A DNA stretch of 64,000 bases from Bryum argenteum (GCA_037043015.1 CM073322.1:1933601-1997600); one strand, 5' to 3'; positions 49,166 to 62,254 are shown, numbered from the stretch's first letter. The notes: generated by a model from the sequence alone, not told the origin. Program-made: numbers and translations.

Positions 49166-52100
49166 TAACTAAAGAATACAAGTGACTATGGTTTAAAATT
49201 CTACCCATGTGTAGGAACAAGTCTAATTCCTTTTAATCTCAATCCTCCAATTCAAATGGTTGCTTGAAAGAATGTTGCACTCCAACCACATAGACCACTT
49301 CAAATCAAAACAAAATGCCAAAAAGAGATATTAGAACCATTTGCAAATATCCTTAAAAGATTCAAAAAGGCCAAGGTGGGCCTATTAGAAAGAGATAAGT
49401 GGAGAAAAAGGTAAAAAGCAAAACCCTTAGTTACCAATTATGGACTAAACATGTCTGAAGCCTCCAAGTGGACTTAATTGTGGCTTCATGGGATTAATTT
49501 GGGGCTTTATGAGGCTATAGCACTGATCCCTGATTATTAGATGAGGCTATGGTGTTTTTTTCACCTGGGCTTTTTGCCACTTGGTTTCTTGAGGTATGAA
49601 CACCTATTACCGTGCATTTGAGAATCCTGGCCTATTTACAAAAAGATTTAGGTGCTAAATTTTAAAAAATTCAGATATTAGTGTTAAAAAAATAAAGAAA
49701 ATAAAGAAAGAAGAAGAAGAAAAGGAGAAGAAAAGAAAAGATAGAAAGAAAGAAAATAAAAGAAGTGAGAAAAAGTGAGATTATCATTTTTCAGTTTTAT
49801 ATGAATACTTTTTTGGTTTTAGAAAATAAGTAAGCCTACTCACCTGTAACGGCTGCGTTACAGGAGGGGCAAAGTCATTGATGGGGCCAAATCCTCTCTT
49901 GTGAGTGGTTCAATTCTTGAAACTGGCCCCAGGGGCTTTACATGGGGAGTCAAGGCCAGTTTTCTGAAATTCTATTACACTGGGTGGAGGAAAATTTGTG
50001 ACACGGCCCACACTCCAAAAGTTGGGAGATACAAGAAGTGTGAGAGGCCAGTGCTTGACTTCAATATAAAATCATTAGTATCATTCAATATTTTAATGTG
50101 AACAAATAAAAACCATGGAATGTAGTTAATAATAGGAATTGACCCCATGGCATTGTTTTTCCTTTTACAAATAGGCCCCAAGGGCCTTATACATGGGGGA
50201 GTTGGCCCCCATTTTATTAATTGTTTAATGTGTTCTCCAAGTGGCCCATGAGGCCAATTGGGCTCAAAATATGAGTAAATTGGCTTGGAGATTTGTTGGC
50301 CTTGATTCCCCATGTAAAGTGTCCCTAAATGTGCATAGCATATTCCCAATTTGATGTCATCCTTCTGTAACTTAGGCTTATCAATGATGCCTAGTGTTCT
50401 TTCTTCATTTTTTTCTTTTTTCCTTTTTTTGAAATAGATCCATGTTCACCCAATAATAGGTGAAGCCTCGCATGCACATGGGTAAGGCACGCTGACTTTG
50501 GGGGTATGTCGGGGTATAGATGCTTCTACCAATCTACCTCACTTCACGTTGCAGAGTTGCAAAGAAAGAAGAACTTCAAACCTATTTGAAGCTACCTCGA
50601 ATATAGTGTTTGTTTGTGAAAATAGTGTTTGTTTGATTGATGTTTGCTAACATATCATGAAGACCATGTGCACCAATTGTTTCCGTAGATGTATCTATTT
50701 TTCGGGGAAGCAATTTAAGGTGGACTACTCAATAATGGCACAAATTTCAGTATAGGGAATATGTGATGGAATTCAGAATCATGTGCATTGAGCAACTAAA
50801 TCAAGTGAAATCATCAAATTTTGAAATCTCCTACAATTTGTTCCAAATTTTTGAAGTTGAAATGATAAGATTCCTAAAATGGTGCCCTAAAATAACACCC
50901 AAAAATCTTCACGACCGATACATGGAGAATCAAACATAAAAGCTATAACGTACCATTTTTGTGCCAAGTTTTGAGCTCAAGGGAATTAAAATCCTCGATT
51001 ACAATTGACCAAATTTTTGGAAACAACCAAAGACCTTTAGAGTGGTCCCTTCTTACTGTTTGGTCCCAATGTCATTTTCTTTACTTTTACCACAATAAGG
51101 CATGGCTTTCAGTTGAGAATTTAAGGTAGAGTGTAAAAATGAAATAAAATAATGGGAATGTTTGGACGGATGCATTTATTTAATTCTCACTAGGGGAATT
51201 GAGAGTTAAATAGTCTACACGAGTACACCCGATAGTGACAATTTAAATTCATGAGGGGTGTAAGTTGCAAGTATAGGTGTAGTCGTTGGTGTAGTTACTC
51301 AAACCACCTTTTATTGATGTTCTTTTTCTCTTTTCACAGGTTGATTTGATAAAGAAATGAACAATCACTACACAAGAGTTATTAATTAGTGTAATTGCAA
51401 AATGTAACAGTGATCGTGCGAGCATAGTGTTACAACACTAATCGTCAAACCGTAACATTGTGAAAGCATGCAAACTTTCGTGGAAGTGGAGAATCTTTTG
51501 GAAGTGGTGCAATTGGTGGCTTGAAGAAAAGACAAGGGAGATTAATTGCAATGGCGGTCCAAAGTGAATACTTATCTGAAGAGAGTTGAGAAATCGTGTT
51601 ATTAACCAAACCTTACCCGTTATGGTGATCTCCTCGTAACACTAATTAACAACTCTTGTGTAATGTAAGAGTGGTTATGGGATACGAGACCAATACATGA
51701 GAGCCCATCTCTTGTATTGTTAATCATGAGTAGACGGGGCCTCCATCATGAGGTAGAGAAATTAGTAGACGAGATTGCTTATGGTGGCTTTTATCTCGGA
51801 TAATTTTGCAATCTCTATTTATATAGATTAAGTAGAGAGGTGCGTTCATTTGCACCATTAACCTTTGAAGGCCTTGGTGCTAAATTTCCGTAGTAATAAA
51901 AAAATGATTTTTTTCTACTTCACGCCTTAAAATGAATCAATCTAAGATATCATAGAAGATCCAACTGGAAGATTTTAAAGGTAAGCTACCCTTCTATTGA
52001 CACCTTAGTTTTCAATCATTGATTCTTCTTCATATTATAATGGTCAAAGTTGGGTGCATTTGTTTCCTACAGGAACCCCAAAAGCAATTGTTTCATGCGT

Positions 52101-52800
52101 TCTTAAAATGACCCATGGAGCCAATTGAGCTCAAAATGTGGATGAATTGGCTTGTAGATTTGTTGGCCTTGACTCCCCATGTAAAGCGTCCCTTACCCTC
52201 GTATGTTACCTCCACCATATTTGGGAAGCCCCTCCTACCCAAAAATTGAACGATTTTTGGTGCAAGGCACTAATGGCGAGATGGGTCATGTTTCATTTGC
52301 GGGCCATGAGTACCATATCACCCGGAGTGGCAGATGAAGTAGGCTGCGGATGTGACTGGGATCTACATGATTGTGTCCACGCCATTCACGCCATTCCGAT
52401 GGGCATGCCATCAACTGTCTCTTACGCCAAAAACAAGACAGACTCGGAGGGGCACCCGTAAATGAGTGCTACCAGCGTTTCTCAGAACCAATGGGAGTTT
52501 TTCTTCACAATCCCAAAAAAAATATATTCGGACCTGGGACGACCGTTTTTGATAATTTTGAATTCAAAATTCATGGGCCCGAATTACTCCAAGAGCTTGC
52601 TTCTTGGCATTTTAAACCCAAACATTAAAAATGAGGGGACTCTTTACCCCTCCCTCCCCTCCCTTGCCCCTGAGAAACGCTTGTAGCGCTGATTTACACT
52701 GATCCCTTCGGAAGTGATAATTATGAGAGGCTACTGCTGAAATGTGACTTTCAGAATACCTAACATTTAGCATCATCACACTTGTTTGAATTTGTAGAGA
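49166..52800. other. Intergenic repeats
   Basis: Degenerate elements, no gene. It includes GGCCTTGAYTCCCCATGTAAAG ends of the 46477-type MITE (50303-50332 and 52168-52197, with a reverse end at 49935), a SINE-like remnant (50560-50615, minus), a copy of the dispersed GTGCCCTAAAATGACACC repeat (50800-50940) and a MITE at 51367-51665. Confidence 0.5.
51367..51665 (+). mobile_element. MITE with TACACAAGAGTTRTTAATTAGTG termini
   Basis: The left ACTACACAAGAGTTATTAAT and the inverted right ATTACACAAGAGTTGTTAAT match at all but two positions. The left terminus reads CACTA, and the right reads CATTA, so a CACTA-type origin is possible but unproven. No transposase is present. Confidence 0.55.
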
Positions 52801-52803
52801 TTA

Positions 52804-52906
52804 GATAGATAGATAGAAACTCCGGTCCCTTTCTAAGGGGCCGGCGTGAATGAAGTGTCCGTTCGTAATGCTAATATCCCGATGGCCACCGGACAAGGGG
52901 AAATTG
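52804..52906 (-). mobile_element. 5'-truncated SINE copy with 16-bp target duplication
   Basis: It matches the last 103 bp of the SINE at 6225-6584 in reverse. It is flanked by GAATTTGTAGAGATTA on both sides (52788-52803 and 52907-52922), perfect over 16 bp. Confidence 0.85.
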
Positions 52907-52962
52907 GAATTTGTAGAGATTACTATATGATAGGCCACTTTGACCAAAAAAATTGTTAGATT

Positions 52963-53230
52963 TTAACCCCTAAAGGTCCAAGAAAGCGGTAATCGCTTTT
53001 TGGAATTTCCTCAGGGAGAAAATTCAGCCAACTTTGACCATTATATTCTCAAAATTGGAGAAAAATTGACAGTTCAAATTTGACATTCGAGAAAAGGGTC
53101 AAGTTAACTTCAAGATCCTACAGTTGGATCTTCTAATCAATGCTTAGATTGAGTTTCTTTGCACCTGGAGTAGAAGAAGGTTCTTTTTGATAATTTAAAC
53201 AATTTTGTATCAAGGACCTTTAGAGGTTAA
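52963..53230 (+). mobile_element. TTAA-family MITE, 268 bp
   Basis: TTAACCCCTAAAGGTCC at the left and GGACCTTTAGAGGTTAA at the right are inverted, with TTAA at both ends. A degraded relative lies at 23557-23800. Confidence 0.8.
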
Positions 53231-53646
53231 GCTGCCAAAATTTTGGGAAGTTTTCATCATCAAAGAAAATACTGGTGCTCAAATTTCTTGGGACCAACAT
53301 GGAAATGGGACTCTCAAATTAAAACTCTTAATCATATGGTCATTCCTCGACAATTTAAGTGTTGAACTATTCAATCTCATAATTTGGACTAACAATTAAG
53401 TTTGATGCTTGCGATATTATATCCATTACCTAATCCTTTTGTTACCGACATATAGTTATATTCTCTAAGTTGAAATATAATTTCATCTTGGTTTTGAGTT
53501 GTTACAAATAATACCAAATTGAAAGAACAAAGGACTCCATGAAGAACTAAATTGTGTAGACGTTCACTAAATTCTTCATAAAATTTGACATTTAAGGTAA
53601 AGAATACACATGCAATCGCTTAAAAATGTGGTGATGTTGCTATGAT

Positions 53647-53707
<61 letters not shown>

Positions 53708-53709
53708 TT
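53647..53709 (+). repeat. (TA)n(TTTA)n microsatellite
   Basis: A run of TA followed by a run of TTTA. Confidence 0.95.
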
Positions 53710-53876
53710 CTAGAATATATGTCTGTTACTGAAAGGAGTCTTTTGATATAAACTTTTAGATAAAAGGCAAAAACAAAAACTATTGTTGATTCTAAAATGA
53801 AATGTTGTAATTTTTATTTATTTTTATATTGTTCTTAAACTAAACTTAGCTACTGTAAAGATTTGTTTGTGTCAAC

Positions 53877-54747
53877 TTAACCCCTAAAGTGAACTAAGGC
53901 CATGTCCTGGTCGTTTGGGGTTAGGTCAACTTCTTATTTAATACGTTTAGCTTGAATGAAGTTGAAACCTTTTGCAAGGTTCTAGAGTTTTTCAGTACCT
54001 TTGTGAATAGTTTCAAAATTTGTCATACTTTAGGAGATAATCACACTCAAAGTTTGAAAACACTATTCAGAATCTGCCCAAAACTCAGTATATGCTCATT
54101 TATTCTCTGAAGTTGCCCAAAATCAAATAGATCGTAGAAACTTTAAAAATTCACCAAATTTGAGATTTCACTTTTTTCCAAGTCTTGTTTTTTGAGCATA
54201 TAGAAGAGGTAACAAGGCATGATCAGTTCCAATCCAATTATTCTTTACATACCTTTTTTTATTTTCAAATGTCGGCCTTTGTAGTTGAATTTGCGCATAC
54301 CTTCATGTGATGAATCAAGCATTTCTTTAGCTTTCATAGGTCATATGAGGGTAAAAATTGCATGGACATGTTGCCAACTCACCCAAGAACAAGAATATGA
54401 AGAGCCTCATGTCAAATTCTCTACCACAAATGGTTTTTTGGTCCTCAAAAAACTACTCACCCTTTCTACAACAAGGAAAAAAAAAAAAAAAAAAAAAAAA
54501 GAAAAGAAAAAAAAAAGGAAAAAAAAAAAAAAAAACTTCCTCCAACTTTGAACATTACAATCTCTCAATTGGTAAGGAATCCGACTATGAAATTTGATAT
54601 ACATATGCACATACAAGTCAAGTACGAGATCCTACAGTTACATACCTAAAAATACATAAACTTTCACCTTGCATCAAAAGAGAGTAATAATTACCAAAAT
54701 TTTGAGACTTTATGGCAGCTTTAGGACTAGTCCACTTTAGGGGCTAA
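53877..54747 (+). mobile_element. Larger TTAA-family element (about 870 bp)
   Basis: The left TTAACCCCTAAAGTGAACTA and the right TAGTCCACTTTAGGGGCTAA (final TTAA mutated to CTAA) are inverted. It contains a poly-A/poly-GAAAA tract at 54475-54536. A degraded relative lies at about 62577-63010, interrupted by a SINE tail. Confidence 0.65.
54475..54536 (+). repeat. A-rich simple repeat
   Basis: A stretch of A broken by single G. Lys-rich reading frames across it are artefacts. Confidence 0.95.
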
Positions 54748-57715
54748 TAACCGAGACCTACAATTTAGTCGTGCACCCAATCCAATCGTAAGAGTTTGGA
54801 TGTCCGAACAAAGGTTCGACTCTCAACTTTACACTCTTGAAGAAAAAAATTGCAACACAAAGCCATGCATATTTGTACCATCCTTGGAGCAATATGATGT
54901 GGCACTTTCCAAAAATTAGGTTCTTGGGGGTCAAAGGCCTGTCGCCACTTTGAGCAAAGGTCTCCATTTTGTGAGTACAAAAATGGGTGTTTTGTGGAGG
55001 AAAGTGAGTTCGTGATCATAGTACTTGTAGTACTTGTACTAACACGGCAATAGAAAGAGAAAAAAGGAGATGGGACTTGTTGAAGCTTTTGTTGACATCT
55101 CATGTGAAGCATGTCATTTCAGACTCATGACTTACATGTAGTGATTGAGCAGCTTGTCCGGTAAGCGTTGGTAGCAGCTACCAAGGAGGATGGAGGAGGG
55201 GTAATGAGCCCCCCAATTTTTTGATGTATAGACATTAAATGCCAAGGAGTGGGCTTCCAAGGTCCAAGGGTAACTTGGGGTTACGAACCTCAAATTTGAA
55301 TTCAAAATTATACAAAATGGCCTTGGGAGGTCCCCACGGATTCTAGGGTGCCTCCTTGGTAGCTGCCATGAACCATTGCCCCAACTTGTTCCATTCTTAC
55401 AGTTTTAGTTTCATTTTTATCTGCTAAAGAGCATCATCAAGTAAGGCATAATCACTCCGGCAATGGTGTTTTACTCAGTAGGCAGGATTCGGGAAATAAT
55501 TCCATCCTTACTAGCTAATATCCTGTAGTTCCCTTGTCCAACCGGTTTCAGGTGAAACCATCTTGGCAGTTGTCTCATTTTACATTGAGAATAGAAATTT
55601 TTCTTGTAATTATTATCAGTTTTTAGCCGGTATTTTCAAGAATCCACCGGTTAGTAGGTTATTTCCATCAGCTGATAATGAACTAACCGTTGGTTTTTCC
55701 CGATCATTGCCTAGTCCATGTCTTTTTAGACCAAATCTATTTTAGAGTGATGCATCAAAGATCAAATCTATTCTAGAGTAATGCAACAAGGATCGATGTT
55801 TTTATCATTGCCATGAGAGATTTGTCGGTATTGCTAAAAGGAGAACGACAAGGGAGCTACAAACTTTGGTGCATGAAGAGTCAATCAAGCTGTTTGCAGT
55901 GACATACTGAAATGTTGGGTGTTAATATGTGACTTTCTTCGATATATCTTCAATATATTGAACATCATTTGCGGTGGGACACTAAATACAGTATATTGAC
56001 TTGAGCTACTCCAAAAGTGGAAATGTCATAAGCAGTATAGAATTTTGACATAACTCTGGAAAATTTGGATATAGTGGATTGGAAGGTAGGTTACAGGGTT
56101 CATGGTTCTCAAATTAGAAAGATCCATTGACCTGTAACATTGCATGAGTTGAAGATCTCTGCTTTGGATCGAGGTTTAGCATTTTCACATTTGAAGATAA
56201 TCTATGTGGCACATCGGTGCATAAGTTTCAAAGGTTTCAATGCTGCCCTTTGTTAAAAACCAACATCATTCTTAATCGCATAAACAGTGCCGGAATATAC
56301 AATATCATGGAAATCACTTCGTCACATGTGTGCCAGAAGCCCTCTCAATCTAAACTACCTCAATAATGCAAAGAGGAACACTGAGAAATTCTACGAAAGA
56401 AGCTGTCCGAAAAAGTCCGAACATTATCAAGCAAAGTACGATGATCATGCAATCTCAAGACCGTTTCTAGAAGAAGTACATAAGTCCAATAGAAGGAGCA
56501 GGCTGAGGCAGTTACAAGTGTTGAAATCAAGGACATCAAACTTGCTACAGGAGCTAATACCTTTAGTCAGAGGTTCTCTGTTGTCAACTTGTGACTCTAG
56601 AACAGGCACAAAGATCGATCACTTAAAATTTCAACTTTTGAATTCAGTATCCACGAACACTTTCATTGCTACCACTCGAACCTCCCTACAATCGCACATA
56701 AGAGCATACAAATATCTGACCAACTCGGACACTATTTACGAAGAGTCAATCAACCGACGAGTAGTAGCCAATGATACTAGCATCTGTGAACTAAAGCCAT
56801 GCCACTTCAGGAAGTGTTGATAACAGAGATACATGATAACATCCATGATCAAACTTTCGACATAGAATATCGCTTTACATTGATAACTTCCACTTGATAT
56901 ATGGTGAATCGTATTCTAAAACGAGAACACAAAACCCTTTCGAATGACACGCACAGATATCCAGAGTATGCTCAGGATCTGTCATGCTGTGAACACATCT
57001 AGATGCCCTATTAACTTAGGCACTGTCATTAGAAAGGGTCGAGCGTATCGCACTTTACTGAAATTTCTCTGAAAGCTATGATGGTATCGTACAGAATAAT
57101 GATAACTGTACAGTATAGGAGTTACTAATCTACTAAAGCAAGGACGTCATTACCTTGACCAATCAAGCGGCTTCTTTGAAGTTCGCCTTATGGGTACTGC
57201 ATGATTCGTGATATCCTTCGCTGCTCTTTCAAAGGATCGTCTGCAGCCGGTGGTGTGGCAGCACACCCTTGTGCCGGAGGAGACTTAGGCTTGTATCATC
57301 AACTATTCAAAAAGAACGGAGGTCCGATCGACTCCTCCAGACGGTCAGTTGAGCTATCGGTAAGTGAAGATTCAGCTTATTGAGACCAACTTCCAGATGC
57401 GTACTAGTTCAAGTTTTACTCGTAGTAAGCACTTGTCCTACCTTGTAAAGAAAGCAGACGTCATTTAACTGTCTTGAGTCTGCCCAATCTGATGGAATCA
57501 ATGGATGGTACTAGTAGAGAGCCCCACTCTTAGAGAGGGCCTGTTAGTTCTAGCGTCATTGTGGCAGTTTTTAACATAAACCTGAGCAGCTGAGCGTTCT
57601 GAAGTCAACGAGTGTGGGCTATCTACAAAAAGTTATCGTGAGTCGGCCTCCATACTAGATCAATGATTCAGGAGCTGCGATTTAGAAAAGGTGTGCTACA
57701 GATAGCTGGTCAGCA
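54748..57715. other. Intergenic
   Basis: No gene or transposon end is recognised. The open frame at 56287-56820 (177 codons) has no recognisable domain, codon bias or splice partner and is not called. Confidence 0.45.
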
Positions 57716-60700
57716 TCAGAGTGGCTTCGCCCTCTTGCAACTGGACTTCTCCACAATACCTGAGGGCCTGCGAAGAGGTTTAGACTCGGCATCCGATACT
57801 ATAACGTCGCTGGATACGGTCCTGGCAAGCTTCGAACAGCTCCGCAAGAGGCTCTTCGGCTGGGAGGACTTGTGCTCAAACCGAGACTCCTGGGCCCCGC
57901 TGTCAATGTCCGTATCCTGAACGATACTTTGAGGCAACGTGCTGGACAATGCCATGGTGGCAGCCACTACTGGCTCGTCGAGAAGAAGGCTTCGAACACG
58001 GGTCGCTGCTCGGGTGCTGATGGGTGGAAAGATGGTGGTGCTGGTCACTCCTATATCTTCGCAGTTGCAGCCTGTGTGTTCGGAGGAAAACACCGAGGGA
58101 CTTGGAGACGACTGGTCCCCACCTTCTTCCAATCCCTCCGCCTTCTCTGCTCCCTTCTCCGGGGCTACAGTCGAAGAAGCAGGTCGGATGGGAGACTGAG
58201 ATCTCATCTGCAGAGATCGCAGAAGAGCCGCTCTTCTCAGGTCAGCAGATTGGCAGGGGTCCGTGGTCGGAGAGGGGGGCAAGCGACCCTCATCTGCACC
58301 TTTGACTCGATTCTGAGCGCAGGGCAGTGGAAGTGAGGGCGTGTAAGGAGGGGGGGTCTGCTGCCGCGACGACAGAGCACTGGAGTGTGTAGGGATATAA
58401 GGAGGAAAGTGTTCCTTACGGCGCGGGGACACAGGGCTGGTAGGGGTTACAGATACGGACTCCAAAGCTGTAGAAACTGGCAAGAAGGTAGGAGTTTCTG
58501 ATGCACGACCCATGCGAAAGCCAACACTCTCATCGCTATCATCCGACATTGGAGAATCTAGTGTTGATAAGTCATCCCTGTGCACATTCAACTGTCAGAG
58601 AATGTTGCAGTCACAAATGATTGACATACACGAACGAAAGGCCTAGCAATTGACATATGAGCAAAAGACGAGAAATTTTACTGAGTGGTAGAACTGATCT
58701 ACACTGCAAGAACTGGAACGCTATGGTAATACTGCCACTTTAAGTAGCTCCATACCATAGTGGGTGCAAGAAGGATATAAGACGAACATAATCAGAAGCT
58801 CAAAGTTTGACACTCAATCACGTTGTGAAGATAATTAGTCGGATGGGGACAGCTTTTATTTCACTAAATTCCATTGAGGTTCGTTGCATGTGCTCGTCAA
58901 AAACGTTGGACATTGACAATTCATCACTTCACCTACTTGACTCGCCGTCCTTTTAGAGTTGATGCAGTAACGAAGCATACGCAAGTCGACCAGAAAAGTA
59001 AGACTGACTTCTTATAGGCAATGACATACTGAAGGTCAGGCATAGGCACGGAACATACCCATGACTCGTGGGGAAAGACGATGCAGATCGTGAAAGACCT
59101 GCTGTCTCCGTGTGAGCAGGAGACACCATGTTGTCAATCAAGGGAGGAGATGATCGTTGGGAGTGAGACGTTGAATCACCCACTCGCAGCCCATTCAAAC
59201 TTGATGCCATCACCTGCAGTCACGTCGATGTGCAATTTTCAAGACGCGCGACGCAAGAGGTAGAAAACATCATTTTGGCAGAGAAACCATTGAAAAACCA
59301 CATCCCCAGATACATCAAGCACTCCCAAACATGTGTTACGTTGAGATAAAACTCACCTCTGTGAGGTACCGTTTATGATTGTGGAAATTGTCGAAATAGG
59401 CTTCATCGTCAGCTGGCCGGGACCGTTTTCCACCGATCAAAGAACCAGAATCCCGACCCATTTGGACTCTAAATTTTGAACACCTGAAACACCAACGAGA
59501 AGCCATCGATTCAGAATTGGACATCATACAGAACTACAATGAAACATATTAACCCTTTAAGGCCCTCTGCGCCACTGTTAGGATGCAGACAATATTTTCT
59601 ACTTTCCACCATGCATAGTTGTCTGCTTTAGGGTCTGTGAAACACTAAAAATGTCTGTACGAGAAATGTCTGCACGAGAAAGATGCACGACAAGAGTCTG
59701 TGAAACACTAAAAATGTCTACACGAAAAAACTCTGCACGGGAAAGATGCACGACAAGAGTCTGTGAAACACTAAACATGTCTGCACGAAAAATCTCTGCA
59801 CGAGAAAGATGCACGACAAGAAAGGCAATTGAGGCATTTGAGGGCGTAATAAATTAATGACAACCAACTCTATTGCCTTACATCCTCACACATAACCATT
59901 CAACGCAAACAGGTTCAACCTTCTCCCTCCTGCCAACGGCATGCAGCAATTGCCTTCTTGGAAAATGAATTGGACATAGATGTGCTTATCTGTTCCACAA
60001 TTCAGTATCTTTTAACATGGAGCCACTCGAATTCCTAACAGCATACAGCAATGAAAATAACTTCTTGGAGTTGTAGTTCGGCTACCAGCAAGACAAGATT
60101 GTACTCTACAGTGAAAACACTACACCTAGAATACAATCTGAATTACTCGTTTTGTGACATAAAAAAGAAATTTCAGCTGAACACACTCTTCCAGAAACAA
60201 CTTTTCACTCTATTCCCTCCTACCAACGGCACAGAGCAATAAAATTATCTTCTTGAACATTAAATTGAACAAAGAAGTGCCTATCTTACTCTATTTGAAA
60301 CGAGAACTATCTGAAACGTGGAGTCACTCGAATCCCTAACAGCATACAGCAATAAAAATCTTCTTGACATTATAATTCGGCCACACTAGCAAGTCATGCT
60401 GAAATTCTAAAATGAATAATAGCAGAACTACGTTGTCCTAAAAATGATGAGAAAGTACTCGTTGTAATAACGAAGAGAAAGAAACCTTCTCAGCCAAACG
60501 CTCATCCGAAGCTCATGTGGAAATCATCATCTTGAAAACTGGATTGAACACAAAAGTGCAATTCTGTTCCAAATTCCAGAAGCTACTCAAATACCTAAAA
60601 CCATACAGCAATGAAAACATCTTATTGAATTTGTGATTCGACCACACAGTACTACCAGCATACCATAGCTAAACTCAAGAATGGAACAAATAACAACAAG

Positions 60701-61015
60701 ATCACAATCTGAAATTACTCTCTGTAGTGATGAAAAAAACAAAAACCATCTCGCGCTTCCGAAGCTCAAGAAATTAATCGATGCTATTCTGTCAGCTTCG
60801 AGAATATACGCGCACTCGAACCCCTAGAAGCATACAACAATGAAAATCTCTTCTTGAACTTGTAATTCGGCCGCACAGCACTACCAGCAAGCCATAGCTG
60901 AGCTGAAGAAAAGAAAACACTGTAACAAGAACACAATCTGAAGTTACTCGTTGTAGTGACGTCAAAAAACCAGAAACCTTCTCGCTCATGGAAGTAATCA
61001 ATGCTACAACTCACC
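57716..61015 (-). CDS. Plant-conserved Ser/Pro-rich protein of unknown function
   Basis: Coding exons 59461-59357, 59213-59059 and 58577-57716 (GAG/GTGAGT, CATGG/GTATG; acceptors CTGCAG and GCACAG) give 373 residues. A 5'UTR intron is inferred from a CAG/GTGAGT donor at 61014 and a TTTCAG acceptor at 59484, with a non-coding first exon from 61015 upwards (end unknown). The N-terminus has ADDEAYFDNFHNHKRYLTE and MASSLNGLRVGDS. The middle has LDSPMSDDSDESVGFRMG, VTPTSPVSPRRK and SADLRRAALLRSLQMRSQSP. I recognise this order from plant proteins of unknown function, but I cannot place it in a named family with confidence. It has no membrane segment, and the many Ser-Pro sites suggest phosphorylation. 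The C-terminus is basic (KSSCKRAK). Confidence 0.78.
59484..61014 (-). repeat. 5'UTR intron filled with two tandem arrays
   Basis: An array of three units of about 62 bp lies at 59633-59821 (unit with AAACACTAAAAATGTCTGCA and AAGATGCACGACAAGAGTCT). An array of four degenerate units lies at about 59925-61014, with GCATACAGCAATGAAAAT anchors at 60041, 60342, 60601 and 60830 (spacing 301, 259 and 229 bp). The last unit runs into the donor junction. Confidence 0.82.
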
Positions 61016-61560
61016 TGCAAAAGTTGAAGCCCCTACGGATGCTAGCGACCACTACAACGAGGTCGAAGCTCCAGATCAGCTGCAGTCTCGTCCTGGTCGG
61101 AAGAGCACACCATTGATGATCAGCTGCAAGCCTGCAACGGCAACAAAGATAGTAACGTCGGCTTGCCTTCCTTCCTCGAAGCGTATCAGGCGCGATTGGT
61201 CACCGAAAAACGAATCTAAAAACGGATGCAAACAGAATACAATGCACGGAAAGTGCTCCTCGAAGAATTGCGAGAGAAATCAGGGAGAGAAGCCGTCAAT
61301 CGAATCGCCGGAGACGGTGAGAGTATGCCATAGCCTACAACGGACCTCTCAACGCCGGCATACCGGTTGTTGCCAGTCACATGTCCTTGTCGACCGGTGG
61401 CTCTGGTCGCCCCCGCCCATTCTTCTTCTTCTTGGCGCCTTTCCGGTGGTTCTCTATGTTAGAGCGGGAGCATCTCCACCCATACAATGTGGAGTGGCAC
61501 TGTAAGATGGGGAAGATTAAAAAACCCTAGTAGGTGAGCAAGCACTAAATCTCTACCTTT

Positions 61561-61695
61561 ATAGTGTCCTCACTCGAGAAGGGAAGTAGAATTGTTCAAT
61601 CTCCTCTTGTGCGGTGGCCATCGGGATATTAGCATTACAAACAGACACTTCATTCACGTCAGCCTCTTTGAAAGGGACCGGAGTTTTTATCTATC
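61561..61695 (+). mobile_element. 5'-truncated SINE copy
   Basis: The last 135 bp of the SINE at 6225-6584, flanked by an 11-bp duplication, TCTCTACCTTT (61550-61560 and 61696-61706), with a TATC tail. Confidence 0.8.
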
Positions 61696-62152
61696 TCTCT
61701 ACCTTTGCGTTACCACTTGGATTTGAAGTTGTAATGAGCGGTGCTTTTAATTTCTATGAGACGTTACCGATAAATAAGCTCGTGAAACATTTTAAGTTTT
61801 ACATTTTCATAGTAAGGGGGCCTTCCAATTTGGTGGTTCTCTAGAAGTAGCAACAAGTGGTCCTTTTGAATATTCAAAAGCAATATTCAAAGTTCAAAGA
61901 GGCGTTACTGTAGTAAGCAAGCAAGCCATGAAACAATGCCAACTCTACATTTGTACATTGAAGTGATAGTAAAGGGGTTAGAATTCGTATCCATTGCTTT
62001 CAAGTTTCAAAGAGGCATTATTGTAGTAGGGAGTAGGTGAGAAAGTCTGTGACATACAGCAAGCCTTACCTTTGCATAATCATTATGGCATTCTCAATTA
62101 GTGGTCCAAAGGGTCTAGAAGTTGTCGAGCATTAAGCACTGGCAAAAACATA

Positions 62153-62254
62153 CTCTATTTGTCCCATAATATCATATTGATAGGTACTCTCAATCCTATC
62201 CGTAGAGGTAGAATTAAGGCAACCTATCAATATGACGTCATGGGACAGAGGGAT
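62153..62254 (+). mobile_element. Stowaway-type MITE, 102 bp
   Basis: Same length and layout as 47321-47422: CTCTATTTGTCCCATAAT at the left, ATGGGACAGAGGGAT at the right, TA on both sides. Confidence 0.8.

Noticed and set aside
54285-54616. Lys-rich and Phe-rich ORFs
   Set aside because: They are produced by the poly-A tract at 54475-54536.
56287-56820. 177-codon plus-strand ORF
   Set aside because: It is the longest intergenic frame but has no recognisable family, splice partners or codon bias, and the surrounding DNA is repeat-like.
57872-58336. 154-codon plus-strand ORF
   Set aside because: Antisense to the conserved exon of the 57.7-61 kb gene; no domain.
59549-59570. Another TTAA-family element (TTAACCCTTTAAGGCC)
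   Set aside because: Only one end could be found, with no inverted partner nearby.
61113-61505. 130-codon plus-strand ORF
   Set aside because: Antisense to the inferred non-coding first exon of the minus-strand gene, with no domain.
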